64,000 bases of DNA from an uncultured Clostridia bacterium. Its GTDB lineage: Bacteria; Bacillota; Clostridia; Lachnospirales; Lachnospiraceae. The stretch lies in the NCBI GenBank assembly GCA_946403295.1, contig CAMIZL010000006.1:1-64000 (forward strand). The letters are read 5' to 3'. The translations under genes were made by a program, and so were the position numbers. Position 1 is the first letter of the stretch. Each line of letters starts with the position of its first letter. The notes beneath the pieces are model-generated. The model was not told where the DNA came from and did no database searches. It saw only the letters and a list, made by a program, of their open reading frames with translations. This document shows, piece by piece, positions 21,287 through 30,508 of this stretch.

Positions 21287-21595
21287 AAAAAAAGTCTCCT
21301 CCTTTTCGCACTTTTCTTAAAAGTACAACAAGCGGCGACTGTACACTCATCCGTGTGTTTCACGTTTTATCCTTTAAAATTCCGGGTGGTTACGCACCCG
21401 GCGGATTCGCGATCTCACGGTTTATCTGCACGTCGGAAACGGTTTCCGAATCAACTCGGACCAAGGCTTTCCTCGTCAGAATTAAATTGTACAGTGACTT
21501 GTCGTCAGTTTTGTAAACTTGACATTCGCTCCACGGAAAAACCAGCAAGCAAGCTTGCTGCAACCTCACGCTTCTACGCTATCAACTCACAGCGA
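21287..21595 (-). promoter_or_regulatory. About 300-nt 5' leader of the S10 operon (candidate autoregulatory leader)
   Basis: Long non-coding region with inverted repeats (cggaaac-g-gtttccg; agcaagcttgct) between the predicted TSS and rpsJ. Confidence 0.5.
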
Positions 21596-21600
21596 ATAAC

Positions 21601-21629
21601 ATATTACTACGTACTGTGCAATAATGCAA
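21601..21629 (-). promoter_or_regulatory. Candidate S10 operon promoter TTGCAT-N17-TAATAT
   Basis: -35 21624-21629, -10 21601-21606 on the minus strand. Confidence 0.6.
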
Positions 21630-21667
21630 GCACTTTTTTAAAAAATTTTTTTGAATGAAAATCCGCA

Positions 21668-21702
21668 AAGCGATCGCAGGTAAAAAGTTGCGATCGCTCT
21701 GA
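21668..21702. repeat. 10-bp perfect inverted repeat AGCGATCGCA-N10-TGCGATCGCT
   Basis: Direct reading; could be a terminator-like stem without a clear T tract. Confidence 0.6.
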
Positions 21703-21762
21703 TAGAAATACTTCTCTTCATATGAATAACATGTGCGCTTAAAACAGGCATCCGAAAGATAT

Positions 21763-22206
21763 CTATTTATATACCGGTTCGACTTTTCTTATGAATAATG
21801 CTCCGAAGAAAGCTATCCCGGCCGTACAGAACAGGATCAACCTTAAAACATTGAGTGTTAAGCATATCGGAACCAGCATGCATGCCAGCGAGCTCATAAA
21901 GAAAAACGCGGATGTCGTGCTTTTTTGCGTTTGATTGTATACGATCATGATCCCGCATGCTCCCAGTGCCGTGATCACCACCAGCCAGTCACTCATATCG
22001 CCTATAAACGCGGATGTAAGGCATATAACACTTCCGGACTCAATAACAAGCAGCCATTTTCTCTCAAGGACCAGTCTTTTCTTTACGTTCAATTCGTACA
22101 AAGCACAGATCAGCCCGATCCCTATCGCAAAGAAGATCACGGAAACGACTTTTGATTCTCCTACCAGTGCAGAGACAAGCGTTAATCCAAGAATATCCAC
22201 AATCAT
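21763..22206 (-). CDS. Hypothetical multi-pass membrane protein (147 aa)
   Basis: Hydrophobic ORF, no recognised family; weak SD. Confidence 0.5.
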   Translation of the reverse strand: MIVDILGLTLVSALVGESKVVSVIFFAIGIGLICALYELNVKKRLVLERKWLLVIESGSVICLTSAFIGDMSDWLVVITALGACGIMIVYNQTQKSTTSAFFFMSSLACMLVPICLTLNVLRLILFCTAGIAFFGALFIRKVEPVYK

Positions 22207-22489
22207 TTTTCTAAAAGGCCTTTCATCTCGAAAATCGATCGCATCTTTGATGCATAAAAGTTTGTATACCCAGACGAGCCGTTATTTTACCCTTCTACTC
22301 TTATCACGATCAGGTGACGTTGGTAATAGCATAAGCCAACGAGCTCTCATAATCCACGCTTTTTTGTTTAAAGGCCTTTTTTTTTGTTTAAATTTCAAAA
22401 CTGCATAGTTTTGTGAAGTTTCAGCTCTTGTCCACGATTTGCGATACAGTGTTTTGTGTGCAGATATTGATTGCTTTTCTGTATCCCGT

Positions 22490-23665
22490 TCAATTTTGTT
22501 TGTAATCGGCCGTACCTTTTTTGAGTCTTTGCATCGCTTCCCGGAGCATCGCTCCCGGGCAGGCAAGATTGATACGGATGAAAGTTTTGCCGTTGCCTCC
22601 GAACGGCTCACCGTAGCTGAACATTACTTTTGAGTCTTTCTTCAGATGATCGACAAAGGTCCGGGTATCGTCGGTCACGTCCCCGCAGTCCACCCACATC
22701 AGGTAGGAAGCGTCCGAACCGATCGGCCTCAGCGACTTTATTTCTTCCTTTATAAAGTCTTCTGCGAATTTACGGTTTGCCCATAAGTACTCTCTCAGCT
22801 CGTCGAGCCACTCTCCGCCTTCTTCCGAAAGCGCAGCCGCTGCGGCATCATATGCAAAGAAATTACCTTCTCCGACTTCGTCGGTATTTATGCCGCGCCA
22901 CATCTTATGGCGAAGATCCGCGTCGGGTACGATCACGGCCGCAGTCCGGATCCCCGCTATGTTAAACGACTTTGTGGGCGTTACGCACATAACGCTTATC
23001 TTTCTGTTAAGTTCCGATACCGATGCAAACGGGATATATTCTTTCCCGGGAGCCGTTATGTCACAATGGATCTCGTCCGACAGGACATGCACATTGTTAG
23101 CTGCGCAGAGCTCGCCGATCTTTATGAGCGTTTCTTTGTCCCAGATGTTTCCCGTGGGGTTTTGGGGATTACAAAGTAACATCAATGTCGTTTGAGGATC
23201 TCCCAGTTTTCTTTCGAGGTCGTCCCAGTCGATCGAAAACGATCCCGAATCACGGTCATAAACGAGCTTGTTCTCAAGGACCTGTCTTCCGTTGTTAATG
23301 ATCGAATTAAAGAAGACCGGATAAACAGGCGTCTGTATGAGGACGTTTTCGCCCGGTGTGGTGAGCTTCCGGACCGCAGAGGATATTGCCGGAACGATAC
23401 CCGTTACAAAAACAAGCCATCTGCCGTCGACCTCAAAGCCGTGACGTGTTTTCCACCAGTATACATAGGCATTTTTCCATGCTTCGGTCTCGTGGGTATA
23501 ACCATAGATCCCGTGAACGGCACGATCCATGACCGCCTTTTTTACTCCCGGAAACGTTTCAAAATCCATGTCCGCCACCCACATCGGGATCGCATCCCCG
23601 GCAAAGTCCCACTTCACACTGCCGGTGTCTTTTCGATTTATTGCGGTATCAAAATCATACTTCAT
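22490..23665 (-). CDS. PLP-dependent MalY/PatB-type aminotransferase (cystathionine beta-lyase family)
   Basis: VKWDFAGDAIPMWVADMDFETFP; TPTKSFNIAGIRTA (PLP Lys); SDEIHCDI. Confidence 0.9.
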   Translation of the reverse strand: MKYDFDTAINRKDTGSVKWDFAGDAIPMWVADMDFETFPGVKKAVMDRAVHGIYGYTHETEAWKNAYVYWWKTRHGFEVDGRWLVFVTGIVPAISSAVRKLTTPGENVLIQTPVYPVFFNSIINNGRQVLENKLVYDRDSGSFSIDWDDLERKLGDPQTTLMLLCNPQNPTGNIWDKETLIKIGELCAANNVHVLSDEIHCDITAPGKEYIPFASVSELNRKISVMCVTPTKSFNIAGIRTAAVIVPDADLRHKMWRGINTDEVGEGNFFAYDAAAAALSEEGGEWLDELREYLWANRKFAEDFIKEEIKSLRPIGSDASYLMWVDCGDVTDDTRTFVDHLKKDSKVMFSYGEPFGGNGKTFIRINLACPGAMLREAMQRLKKGTADYKQN

Positions 23666-23745
23666 ATATTTCTTGTCTCTGTCCTTTCTCATCTGTTTCT
23701 TGTCTCTGTTCTTTCTCATCTATTTCTTGTCTCTGTCCTTTCTTC
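23663..23745 (-). repeat. 27-bp tandem repeat (3 copies) containing SD plus ATG of the aminotransferase gene
   Basis: Minus strand: gaaaggacagagacaagaaatagATGagaaagaacagagacaagaaacagATGagaaaggacagagacaagaaatatATG. Confidence 0.9.
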
Positions 23746-23810
23746 ACAATTATTCCGCCGCGATGACAGGATCGCCCGACATCCCTGTTTTCCGGGGACC
23801 CCGCTTCTTT

Positions 23811-25610
23811 TTACCCAATGTTTATGCTTGTCGCCCCGACGTCCACCTTGTCCTCTTCCATGATAAGCTCTCCGACCGAGCCGACCGTTATCTTTCCGGA
23901 CAAAGGATTCTTGATGCTGTCGACGTGACCGATTATCTCGGCATCGACCTGTGAATACTCGAATGCGAGCGTCGTATTGATGAGCCTGCAATTTCTCATC
24001 ACCAGATTCTTAATGAAGCAAAGTCCCTGAAGGCTCTCGATCGTGCAATTCTCAAATGTGACGTTCGCGCTGTTCCATCCGAGATATTCTCCGCATATGT
24101 ACGAGTTCCTGACAAGCACATTCTTACAGTTCCAAAAAGCGTCCTTTGTGAGAAGTCTTCCGTTTTCGATCGTGAGGTTTTCGCAGCCGTCAAAACCGTA
24201 ATTGCCGTCAAGCTCGAAATCGGTAAGCGTGAGATTCTTGCTGTTCATCGCAAAATAATCTCCCTTTGCCCTAACCTTCTCCATCACGATGTCTTTGCAT
24301 TCCCAGAATGTCTCAAGCGCATTATAAAATGTGACATTCTTCAATCTGATATGACTGCTTCTTCTGAAGTTCTTGGGCCCCGCAACGATGACCCGCTCCG
24401 CATCGAGGTCGTCCGTATACCAGATCCCGGCTCTCGCCGTGTCCTCAAGGACGCAGTCCCTTAATACGATATTCTTTGAATACCAAAGCGGATATTTCCA
24501 TCTGAACGACGACCGCTCAATGTCTATATTGCAGCTGTGCTTTAAAGGCGATTCCCCGTCGCAGAAGATCGTCTCACTTATTTTCATGTCATGCGCCATA
24601 AAAAGCGCACGCTCGCCGGTGCAGATTTCGCGTAAGAGCTCCAGCTTTTCTGCTTTTTCATCATTCGTAACCGCTGTTTTCGCGTCATCCGTAACCGCTG
24701 TTTTTACGGCGCTACACATGGCTGCTTTCGCGTCGTTCGCAATCTCTGTTTTTACGGTATCACTCATGCTTTCTGTCTTTCCTTCTGTAGCTTTTCCGAT
24801 GGCATCGTTCATGCTTCCCACACGGTAACCCTTAAGGTCAAGCGAGACATACCCGAAGCCTATCTCCTTAAACCTGTCATAGATCCTGTTTCTGATCTCT
24901 TCGGAAGCGATCCTCACAACGCACGAGGGATCCACTTCTATCCGCGCGACATCCCCATGCAGTCTCACGCGTTCTTTCGTAAATCCGAGATCGATGAGGA
25001 ATTGCTCCGCAAGGTCTATCATCTTCAGTTTTTCCTTTGTGATCTCCTCGCCGTATGCAAATCTCGATGCGAGACACGCATATGAGGGCTTATCGAATGT
25101 CGCCAATCCGAGTTCTTTAGAAATCTCTCTTATCTCACTCTTTTTAAGACCGGCTTCACGCAGGGGGCTTTTTATTCCGAGTTCCGCGATCGCGCGAAGG
25201 CCCGGGCGGTAATCACCCTCGTCATCAACATTTGAGCCCTCCGCCACAACGGATATGCCGTTCTCTGCGGCGACCCCGATTATCCTTTCAAAGATGGCGC
25301 GCTTGCAATAATAGCAGCGATCGGGACTGTTAAAGCGGTATTCCCTGATCCCGAGCGGATCGGTATCGCAGAGAACAAGTCGAATGCCACGTTCTTCGCA
25401 GAATCTCTTCGCTTCCTTTAATTCTCTTTCCGGCACTCCCGCATCAGCGTTCATCACCGCGATCACGTTGCTGCCGAGCACTTTTTTTGCGACCGCGAGC
25501 AAGAGTGTGGAATCAACGCCGCCCGAGAAAGCGACGGCAAGACTTCCGTATTGTTTTATTATGCTTTCAAGTCTTTCGAATTTGTCGTTTGATTCACCGG
25601 TAAATCCCAT
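23811..25610 (-). CDS. Fusion: LarE-like ATP-dependent sulfur transferase domain plus C-terminal DUF3737-like beta-helix domain
   Basis: N-term SGGVDSTLLLAVA PP-loop, DRCYYCKRAIF, PSYACLASRFAYGE; C-term ERALFMAHDMKISETIF..SPLKHS...FRWKYPLWYS...ESLQGLCFIKNLVMRNC resembles DUF3737. Confidence 0.85.
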   Translation of the reverse strand: MGFTGESNDKFERLESIIKQYGSLAVAFSGGVDSTLLLAVAKKVLGSNVIAVMNADAGVPERELKEAKRFCEERGIRLVLCDTDPLGIREYRFNSPDRCYYCKRAIFERIIGVAAENGISVVAEGSNVDDEGDYRPGLRAIAELGIKSPLREAGLKKSEIREISKELGLATFDKPSYACLASRFAYGEEITKEKLKMIDLAEQFLIDLGFTKERVRLHGDVARIEVDPSCVVRIASEEIRNRIYDRFKEIGFGYVSLDLKGYRVGSMNDAIGKATEGKTESMSDTVKTEIANDAKAAMCSAVKTAVTDDAKTAVTNDEKAEKLELLREICTGERALFMAHDMKISETIFCDGESPLKHSCNIDIERSSFRWKYPLWYSKNIVLRDCVLEDTARAGIWYTDDLDAERVIVAGPKNFRRSSHIRLKNVTFYNALETFWECKDIVMEKVRAKGDYFAMNSKNLTLTDFELDGNYGFDGCENLTIENGRLLTKDAFWNCKNVLVRNSYICGEYLGWNSANVTFENCTIESLQGLCFIKNLVMRNCRLINTTLAFEYSQVDAEIIGHVDSIKNPLSGKITVGSVGELIMEEDKVDVGATSINIG

Positions 25611-25637
25611 TTTTCTCCTCTCTCTGACATCTTTCGG

Positions 25638-28289
25638 TCAACAAAGTCTGAGCGTTGCGTAACAGAGCTGTTCGTTACCTATTCCGACGCTTATGCTGTT
25701 CCATTCGTCGATCGTTCCGTAATAGTTGATGACGGAAAGGTTGGAACATTGTGTAAACGCACTCATTCCGATGCTTCTGACGGAAGAATTGAGTGTCAAT
25801 GTCTTTAACGATCCGCACTGAACGAACGCGCTCATTCCGATCTCTCTTACGTTGCCCGTGATCCTGATCTCCGACAGGGAAGAACATTGGGCAAACGCGC
25901 TCATGCCGACAGACGGTATCCTGCCCGCAAACTCAACGCTCCTCAAAGACGAGCATTGCGCGAACGCGCTCATGTCTACGGTCGCATCGGCCTCGATCTT
26001 AAGACTTGTGATCCTCGAGTTTTGTGAGAATGCGCTCATGCCGATCTTTGTAACCGTATATCCGTCGATCACGGCGGGGATAACAAGCGAGGAAGACGTT
26101 CCCGTGTATCCCGTGATCGTTATGTTGTTTCCGTAGATGCTGTATGTAAATCCGGAGCTGCTGCCCTCGCCCGGTCCGGGATTCGGAACGGGTGCCGGGC
26201 TCTGTGTGGGCACGGGGTTCTGTGTGGGCACAGGGTTCTGTGTGGGCACGGGGTTCTGTGTGGGCACGGGGTTCTGTGTGGGCACGGGGTTCTGCGTGGG
26301 CACGGGGTTCTGCGTGGGCACGGGGTTCTGCGTGGGCACGGGGTTCTGCGTGGGTACGGGGTTCTGTGTGGGCACGGGGTTCTGTGTGGGGAACGGTGAC
26401 CACGTAGGGAACGGCGTCCATGTGGGATACGGTGTCCACGTGGGGTACGGTTCCATAGTGGGATACGGCGTCCATGTGGGATACGGCTCCGGACCCGCGG
26501 TGGGAGTCGGAATATATCCTGTGCCGGCGCTTACCGTAACGGGACAATATGCGCTTATGTTATTGGATGTCGTTGCATATATGCCGGCCGACCCTTGTGA
26601 AATAGCTGTAACAAAGCCGTTTGAGTCGACTATCACCACATCCGTATCGGTACTGCTCCAATAAACGTTAATATCCGTTGCGTTTGAAGGAGCGATGTAT
26701 GCGGAGAGTCGGGTGCTGTTTCCGACATTGAGGCTGAGCTCGCCGGGCTCGATGTTGATGCCCGTGGGATTTATTATGATGTCCGAAACGTTTGAAAGAT
26801 CCGGCATCCCGTAGCCGTAGTACTTATCCCATCCGACACTTCCGAGATCTCTCGCGCTCGATTTGATAAGGCTTTCGATCCGGGCGGGAGTGTGCTCGGG
26901 GTATTTGAGCATGAGCATCGCCGAAATTGCCGAAATATGAGGCGTAGCCATCGATGTTCCGTCGTATGTATCGTATTGTCCGTTAAGGACACAGCTCGTG
27001 ATACCGACTCCGGGAGCGACAACATCGAGCGAATTGCCGTAGTTTGAGAACTGCGCTTTTGAATCATAAACGTCCACAGCGCCGACAACAATCGGTTCTG
27101 TGAGATGGGCGGGGCATGCGTACAAAGTATCCGAGTTCTCGTTTCCGGCCGCAACGCACACCGTCACGCCTTTTTCGATCGCATATTTCACGCTTTCGTC
27201 TATATAGTTGCTGTGGCCTCCCCCGAGACTCAGATTGATGACCTTTGCTCCGTGATCGGCGGCATATCTGACGCCGAGGGAAACCGTCGTGTCCGTTCCG
27301 CTTCCGTCGGTTCCGAGAACCCTTACCGGCATGATATATACGTTAAGGCCCGGTGTGCAGTCGACGATCGTGCCCGCAACATGGGTTCCGTGAGAATTAT
27401 GATCCGTGGGATCGGAATCGTTGTCTATATAGTCATAGCCGGCAACGATCCTGCCGCTCAGGAAATCATGATAAGCGACGCCCGTGTCAACCACCGCAAC
27501 GGTGATTGATCCGTTTCCGACCGTTTTCGCATATGCATCGGCACCGAGTTTTGCGACACCCCACGAAAGGGATCCGTCCGTTTCGCCGTAAACAGGATCC
27601 TCAAAGATCGGATCAAAGACAGGGAGATCAAATTTTGCCCCGATCAACGCATCGGGTTCCGCCCACTCGACATCATCCATCGTACAGATCTGCGCAAATG
27701 CATCCTCCGCCTTTGCGGACGATTCGAACTGGATAACATATATATTGTCACTTCCCCTGATCGCGTCGACGATATCAAACCGGTCGAGAGAGAGCGCTCC
27801 CGTCCTGCTCTTTACGATCAGACGCGCGGTCACGAATCTGTCGTTTGCCGCGATACCCCTGCCGGCTTTGACCGGATTATTCTTTACGAGTCCCGCCACC
27901 TGTCCCGCAAACTTGTCAAATTCGTCATAGCTTCGAACGATCGTCTTTTCCTGTTTTGCGATGACCTTTATCTTGCATTTGTATGTATTTTTGCCGACCG
28001 CGGCCGTCACGTACGAAGTTCCGGCTTTCCTGCCCTTGATCTTTATCGAATTCTTTGTTGTTTTGATCGTTTTGAGGACCCCGGGTTTTGAGACTGACCA
28101 TTCCGCAGTCTTCTTTGAGGACAGTCCGCTGAGCCGGACGGTATACTTTTCTCCGACTTCGATCGTTATTTTTTTGGTATTGAGCTTAGCTTTCGCTTCT
28201 CCCGGAATATTATCAAACATCAAAAGAAGAAGCGCCATTATCATCATGACGGAGCCTGCCGTTTTTAATAACTTTTTCACGCTCTTCAT
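25638..28289 (-). CDS. Secreted S8 subtilase with Big2-like domains, Pro/Thr repeat linker and BspA-like LRR_5 tail
   Basis: Signal peptide; AVVDTG (D), HGTHVAGTI (H), DGTSMATPH (S); 10x NPVPTQ; repeated GMSAFxQC LRR units. Confidence 0.92.
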   Translation of the reverse strand: MKSVKKLLKTAGSVMMIMALLLLMFDNIPGEAKAKLNTKKITIEVGEKYTVRLSGLSSKKTAEWSVSKPGVLKTIKTTKNSIKIKGRKAGTSYVTAAVGKNTYKCKIKVIAKQEKTIVRSYDEFDKFAGQVAGLVKNNPVKAGRGIAANDRFVTARLIVKSRTGALSLDRFDIVDAIRGSDNIYVIQFESSAKAEDAFAQICTMDDVEWAEPDALIGAKFDLPVFDPIFEDPVYGETDGSLSWGVAKLGADAYAKTVGNGSITVAVVDTGVAYHDFLSGRIVAGYDYIDNDSDPTDHNSHGTHVAGTIVDCTPGLNVYIMPVRVLGTDGSGTDTTVSLGVRYAADHGAKVINLSLGGGHSNYIDESVKYAIEKGVTVCVAAGNENSDTLYACPAHLTEPIVVGAVDVYDSKAQFSNYGNSLDVVAPGVGITSCVLNGQYDTYDGTSMATPHISAISAMLMLKYPEHTPARIESLIKSSARDLGSVGWDKYYGYGMPDLSNVSDIIINPTGINIEPGELSLNVGNSTRLSAYIAPSNATDINVYWSSTDTDVVIVDSNGFVTAISQGSAGIYATTSNNISAYCPVTVSAGTGYIPTPTAGPEPYPTWTPYPTMEPYPTWTPYPTWTPFPTWSPFPTQNPVPTQNPVPTQNPVPTQNPVPTQNPVPTQNPVPTQNPVPTQNPVPTQNPVPTQNPVPTQSPAPVPNPGPGEGSSSGFTYSIYGNNITITGYTGTSSSLVIPAVIDGYTVTKIGMSAFSQNSRITSLKIEADATVDMSAFAQCSSLRSVEFAGRIPSVGMSAFAQCSSLSEIRITGNVREIGMSAFVQCGSLKTLTLNSSVRSIGMSAFTQCSNLSVINYYGTIDEWNSISVGIGNEQLCYATLRLC
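26205..26395. repeat. 18-bp tandem repeat, about 10 copies, encoding (NPVPTQ)n linker
   Basis: tgtgtgggcacggggttc units read directly. Confidence 0.95.
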
Positions 28290-28354
28290 AATCACACTCC
28301 TCCTTTTTTTCGATATATATCCTAATATTATACACACCAAAGGCCCGCAAGTAC

Positions 28355-28388
28355 AGAAAAATAACCCCGGGAGGGGCAATTCCCGGGG
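28355..28388 (-). terminator. Intrinsic terminator after the Bce-type permease gene
   Basis: CCCCGGGA/TCCCGGGG stem followed by TTATTTTTC on the minus strand. Confidence 0.8.
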
Positions 28389-28417
28389 CTACCGTTTCTA
28401 TTTATATATACCCACGC

Positions 28418-30508
28418 TTATTCCGTCTTTCCGGGCATTTCCCTTACGATCCTCTTGCTGCTGAGGAATGTGATAAGGAAATATCCGCCGTATATAAGCA
28501 GAAGGATTCCGGATGTCAGTGCGATCGATCTTGCGAGTTCGTCGGTTCCGAACGCCTCAAGCACCAGATTTGCAAATTTCATACCAAAGATCGAGTGAAC
28601 GATCGCAAGCAGGAGAGGCATCAGGAAGAAGACTCCGGTCTGCTTGAAAAGCGAGAATGTGATGTCTCTTTCCTCCGCTCCTATCTTTCTGAGCATTTCG
28701 TATCTTGTGATACTGTCGACACTTCCCGAAAGCTCTTTGAGCGCCAGAAGCGCACCGCATGCGATCAGGAAAACCATTCCGATGTAAAGACCGAGGAATG
28801 TAATGACCGCTCCGATCCCCACGGTTGCCGTAAGGATCTCACTCTTGGAAGTGATGTAGAAGTATTCCGTAACATTCTTATCGGGATTTTCTGCCCTGAG
28901 CCTGTTAGCCAGATCCGAAAAAGCATTTTTGTATGATATTACGATCTCCCTGTCTTTCTCGCGTCTTTCCTTCTTGTCGGTGATACCGTGTTTCCCGACG
29001 ACGATGGTTCTCATCGGATCGACCGAATCGACTGTTTCGTCCGGTACGACATAGATACCGGTGTTGGAGTGCTCAATGCCTATGGACATAAATCCGTATA
29101 CGCACTTATCATATTTTGAATGAAGCGTTTTTCCGAATATAGTGACGTCAGGCTTGTCTGCCAATACTTCATCACGGATCTCGAGCATTTGAGAGAAGTC
29201 ACAGACCAGTGCATATTCGTCGCTGCCGAGAGAGATCTCTTCTCCTCCGAAAAACCTCATAAGCTCGTTGTATTCGCTTAAAGGGACTATTTTTTCCATG
29301 AAGTTAAAGATAACCCTGGGCTTTTCTGCCCTGATCTTCTCATATTTGTCTCCCAAAAATTCCGGGAATCCGAAGTTGTCGTCTCTGTAAAAAGAATACT
29401 GAACATATTCCGTGAATACTTCATCGGGCTTAAATCCGATATCGTCCATCATCTTACGTTTATTCTCATATATGGGTTCGCCGTCCAGATAAACTTGCTC
29501 GAACTCAACTTCAACATCCGCCGGACAAAGCGTTTCAGCGTTTTTGTTCATCGAATTTCTGAGCGAAAAAGCCGATGTAAGAGCGCATATCGTTAAGAAG
29601 AGCATGAGGCAGATAATGGTCATCGAAAATACCATAGTGTTTACTCTGCTGCTGATCTGACGAAACGTAAATGTATTGAGACCTTTGTTATATATCTTCT
29701 TGATCGACATCACGATCCTGAGCAGCAGGCCCGAAACCGACCAGAAGATGAAGAATGTCGTAACGCATCCGATCGCGATATATATCCACAGATCGGTCGG
29801 TTCGATCATCTCGTAGGGAAAAGCGACTTTGTAATATGCGTAACCGAGCGCAACGGCCGACAAGATAAATATTATCACGCAGAGCACAGGATTTCTGAGT
29901 CTGACCGTTTCCGATTTTTTGCCGCTCTGCATGAGGTCGATTAGTTTCATCTTTGTGACCGCACCGCTGTTAAAGATCATGACCGCGATGTACATAACCG
30001 CAAAGAAAAAGACCGTCATGCCTATGGCATCGTATGATATCGTAAATTGATAATTGGTCATGTCGGCTTCAAAAAGGTTCGCGACAATGGCACTCATAAG
30101 CTGCGAGAAGCCGACTCCGATCAAAAGTCCGACAAAAAGCGATCCGATACCGATCATGATCGTCTCGACAAGAAGGATCGCCGAGATCTTTCGTTTGCTC
30201 ATCCCGAGCATCATGTATATTGCAAATTCATTGTTCCTTCTTTTCATAAGGAAACGGCTCGCATAGATGATCAGGAAAGCGAGGACAAGTGCCACAAAGA
30301 TGCTGGTTGCGGTGATCACGTCCGCGAGGAGAGCCACGATCTCATGTGTGCTCTCATCGACTTGCATCATTGCCGCCTGTCCGCCGATGGCGTTAAACAC
30401 ATAAAAGATTGAAACACCTATGATGAGCGTAAAGAAATAGATCGCATAATCACGCATACTTCTGCGGATATTGCGGGCCGATATCTTAAAGAGCATCGCT
30501 AACATCAC
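28418..30508 (-). CDS. BceB-type FtsX-like ABC transporter permease
   Basis: 696 aa, FtsX-like domains, large extracellular segment, adjacent to cognate ATPase/HK/RR. Confidence 0.9.
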   Translation of the reverse strand: MMLAMLFKISARNIRRSMRDYAIYFFTLIIGVSIFYVFNAIGGQAAMMQVDESTHEIVALLADVITATSIFVALVLAFLIIYASRFLMKRRNNEFAIYMMLGMSKRKISAILLVETIMIGIGSLFVGLLIGVGFSQLMSAIVANLFEADMTNYQFTISYDAIGMTVFFFAVMYIAVMIFNSGAVTKMKLIDLMQSGKKSETVRLRNPVLCVIIFILSAVALGYAYYKVAFPYEMIEPTDLWIYIAIGCVTTFFIFWSVSGLLLRIVMSIKKIYNKGLNTFTFRQISSRVNTMVFSMTIICLMLFLTICALTSAFSLRNSMNKNAETLCPADVEVEFEQVYLDGEPIYENKRKMMDDIGFKPDEVFTEYVQYSFYRDDNFGFPEFLGDKYEKIRAEKPRVIFNFMEKIVPLSEYNELMRFFGGEEISLGSDEYALVCDFSQMLEIRDEVLADKPDVTIFGKTLHSKYDKCVYGFMSIGIEHSNTGIYVVPDETVDSVDPMRTIVVGKHGITDKKERREKDREIVISYKNAFSDLANRLRAENPDKNVTEYFYITSKSEILTATVGIGAVITFLGLYIGMVFLIACGALLALKELSGSVDSITRYEMLRKIGAEERDITFSLFKQTGVFFLMPLLLAIVHSIFGMKFANLVLEAFGTDELARSIALTSGILLLIYGGYFLITFLSSKRIVREMPGKTE

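Noticed and set aside
21763-22480. Possible mobile-element remnant around the 147-aa membrane ORF
   Set aside because: No terminal repeats, transposase fragments or target duplications could be seen.
26205-26395. Possible CRISPR array
   Set aside because: Units are contiguous 18-bp repeats with no unique spacers and lie in frame within a protein linker.
25999-26547. 182-aa AHTEPR-repeat ORF on the minus strand
   Set aside because: Out-of-frame reading of the same 18-bp repeats.
26137-26664. Gly/Val/Cys-rich repeat ORF (CVGTGF)n on the plus strand
   Set aside because: Reverse reading of the NPVPTQ-encoding repeats of the subtilase; not an independent gene.
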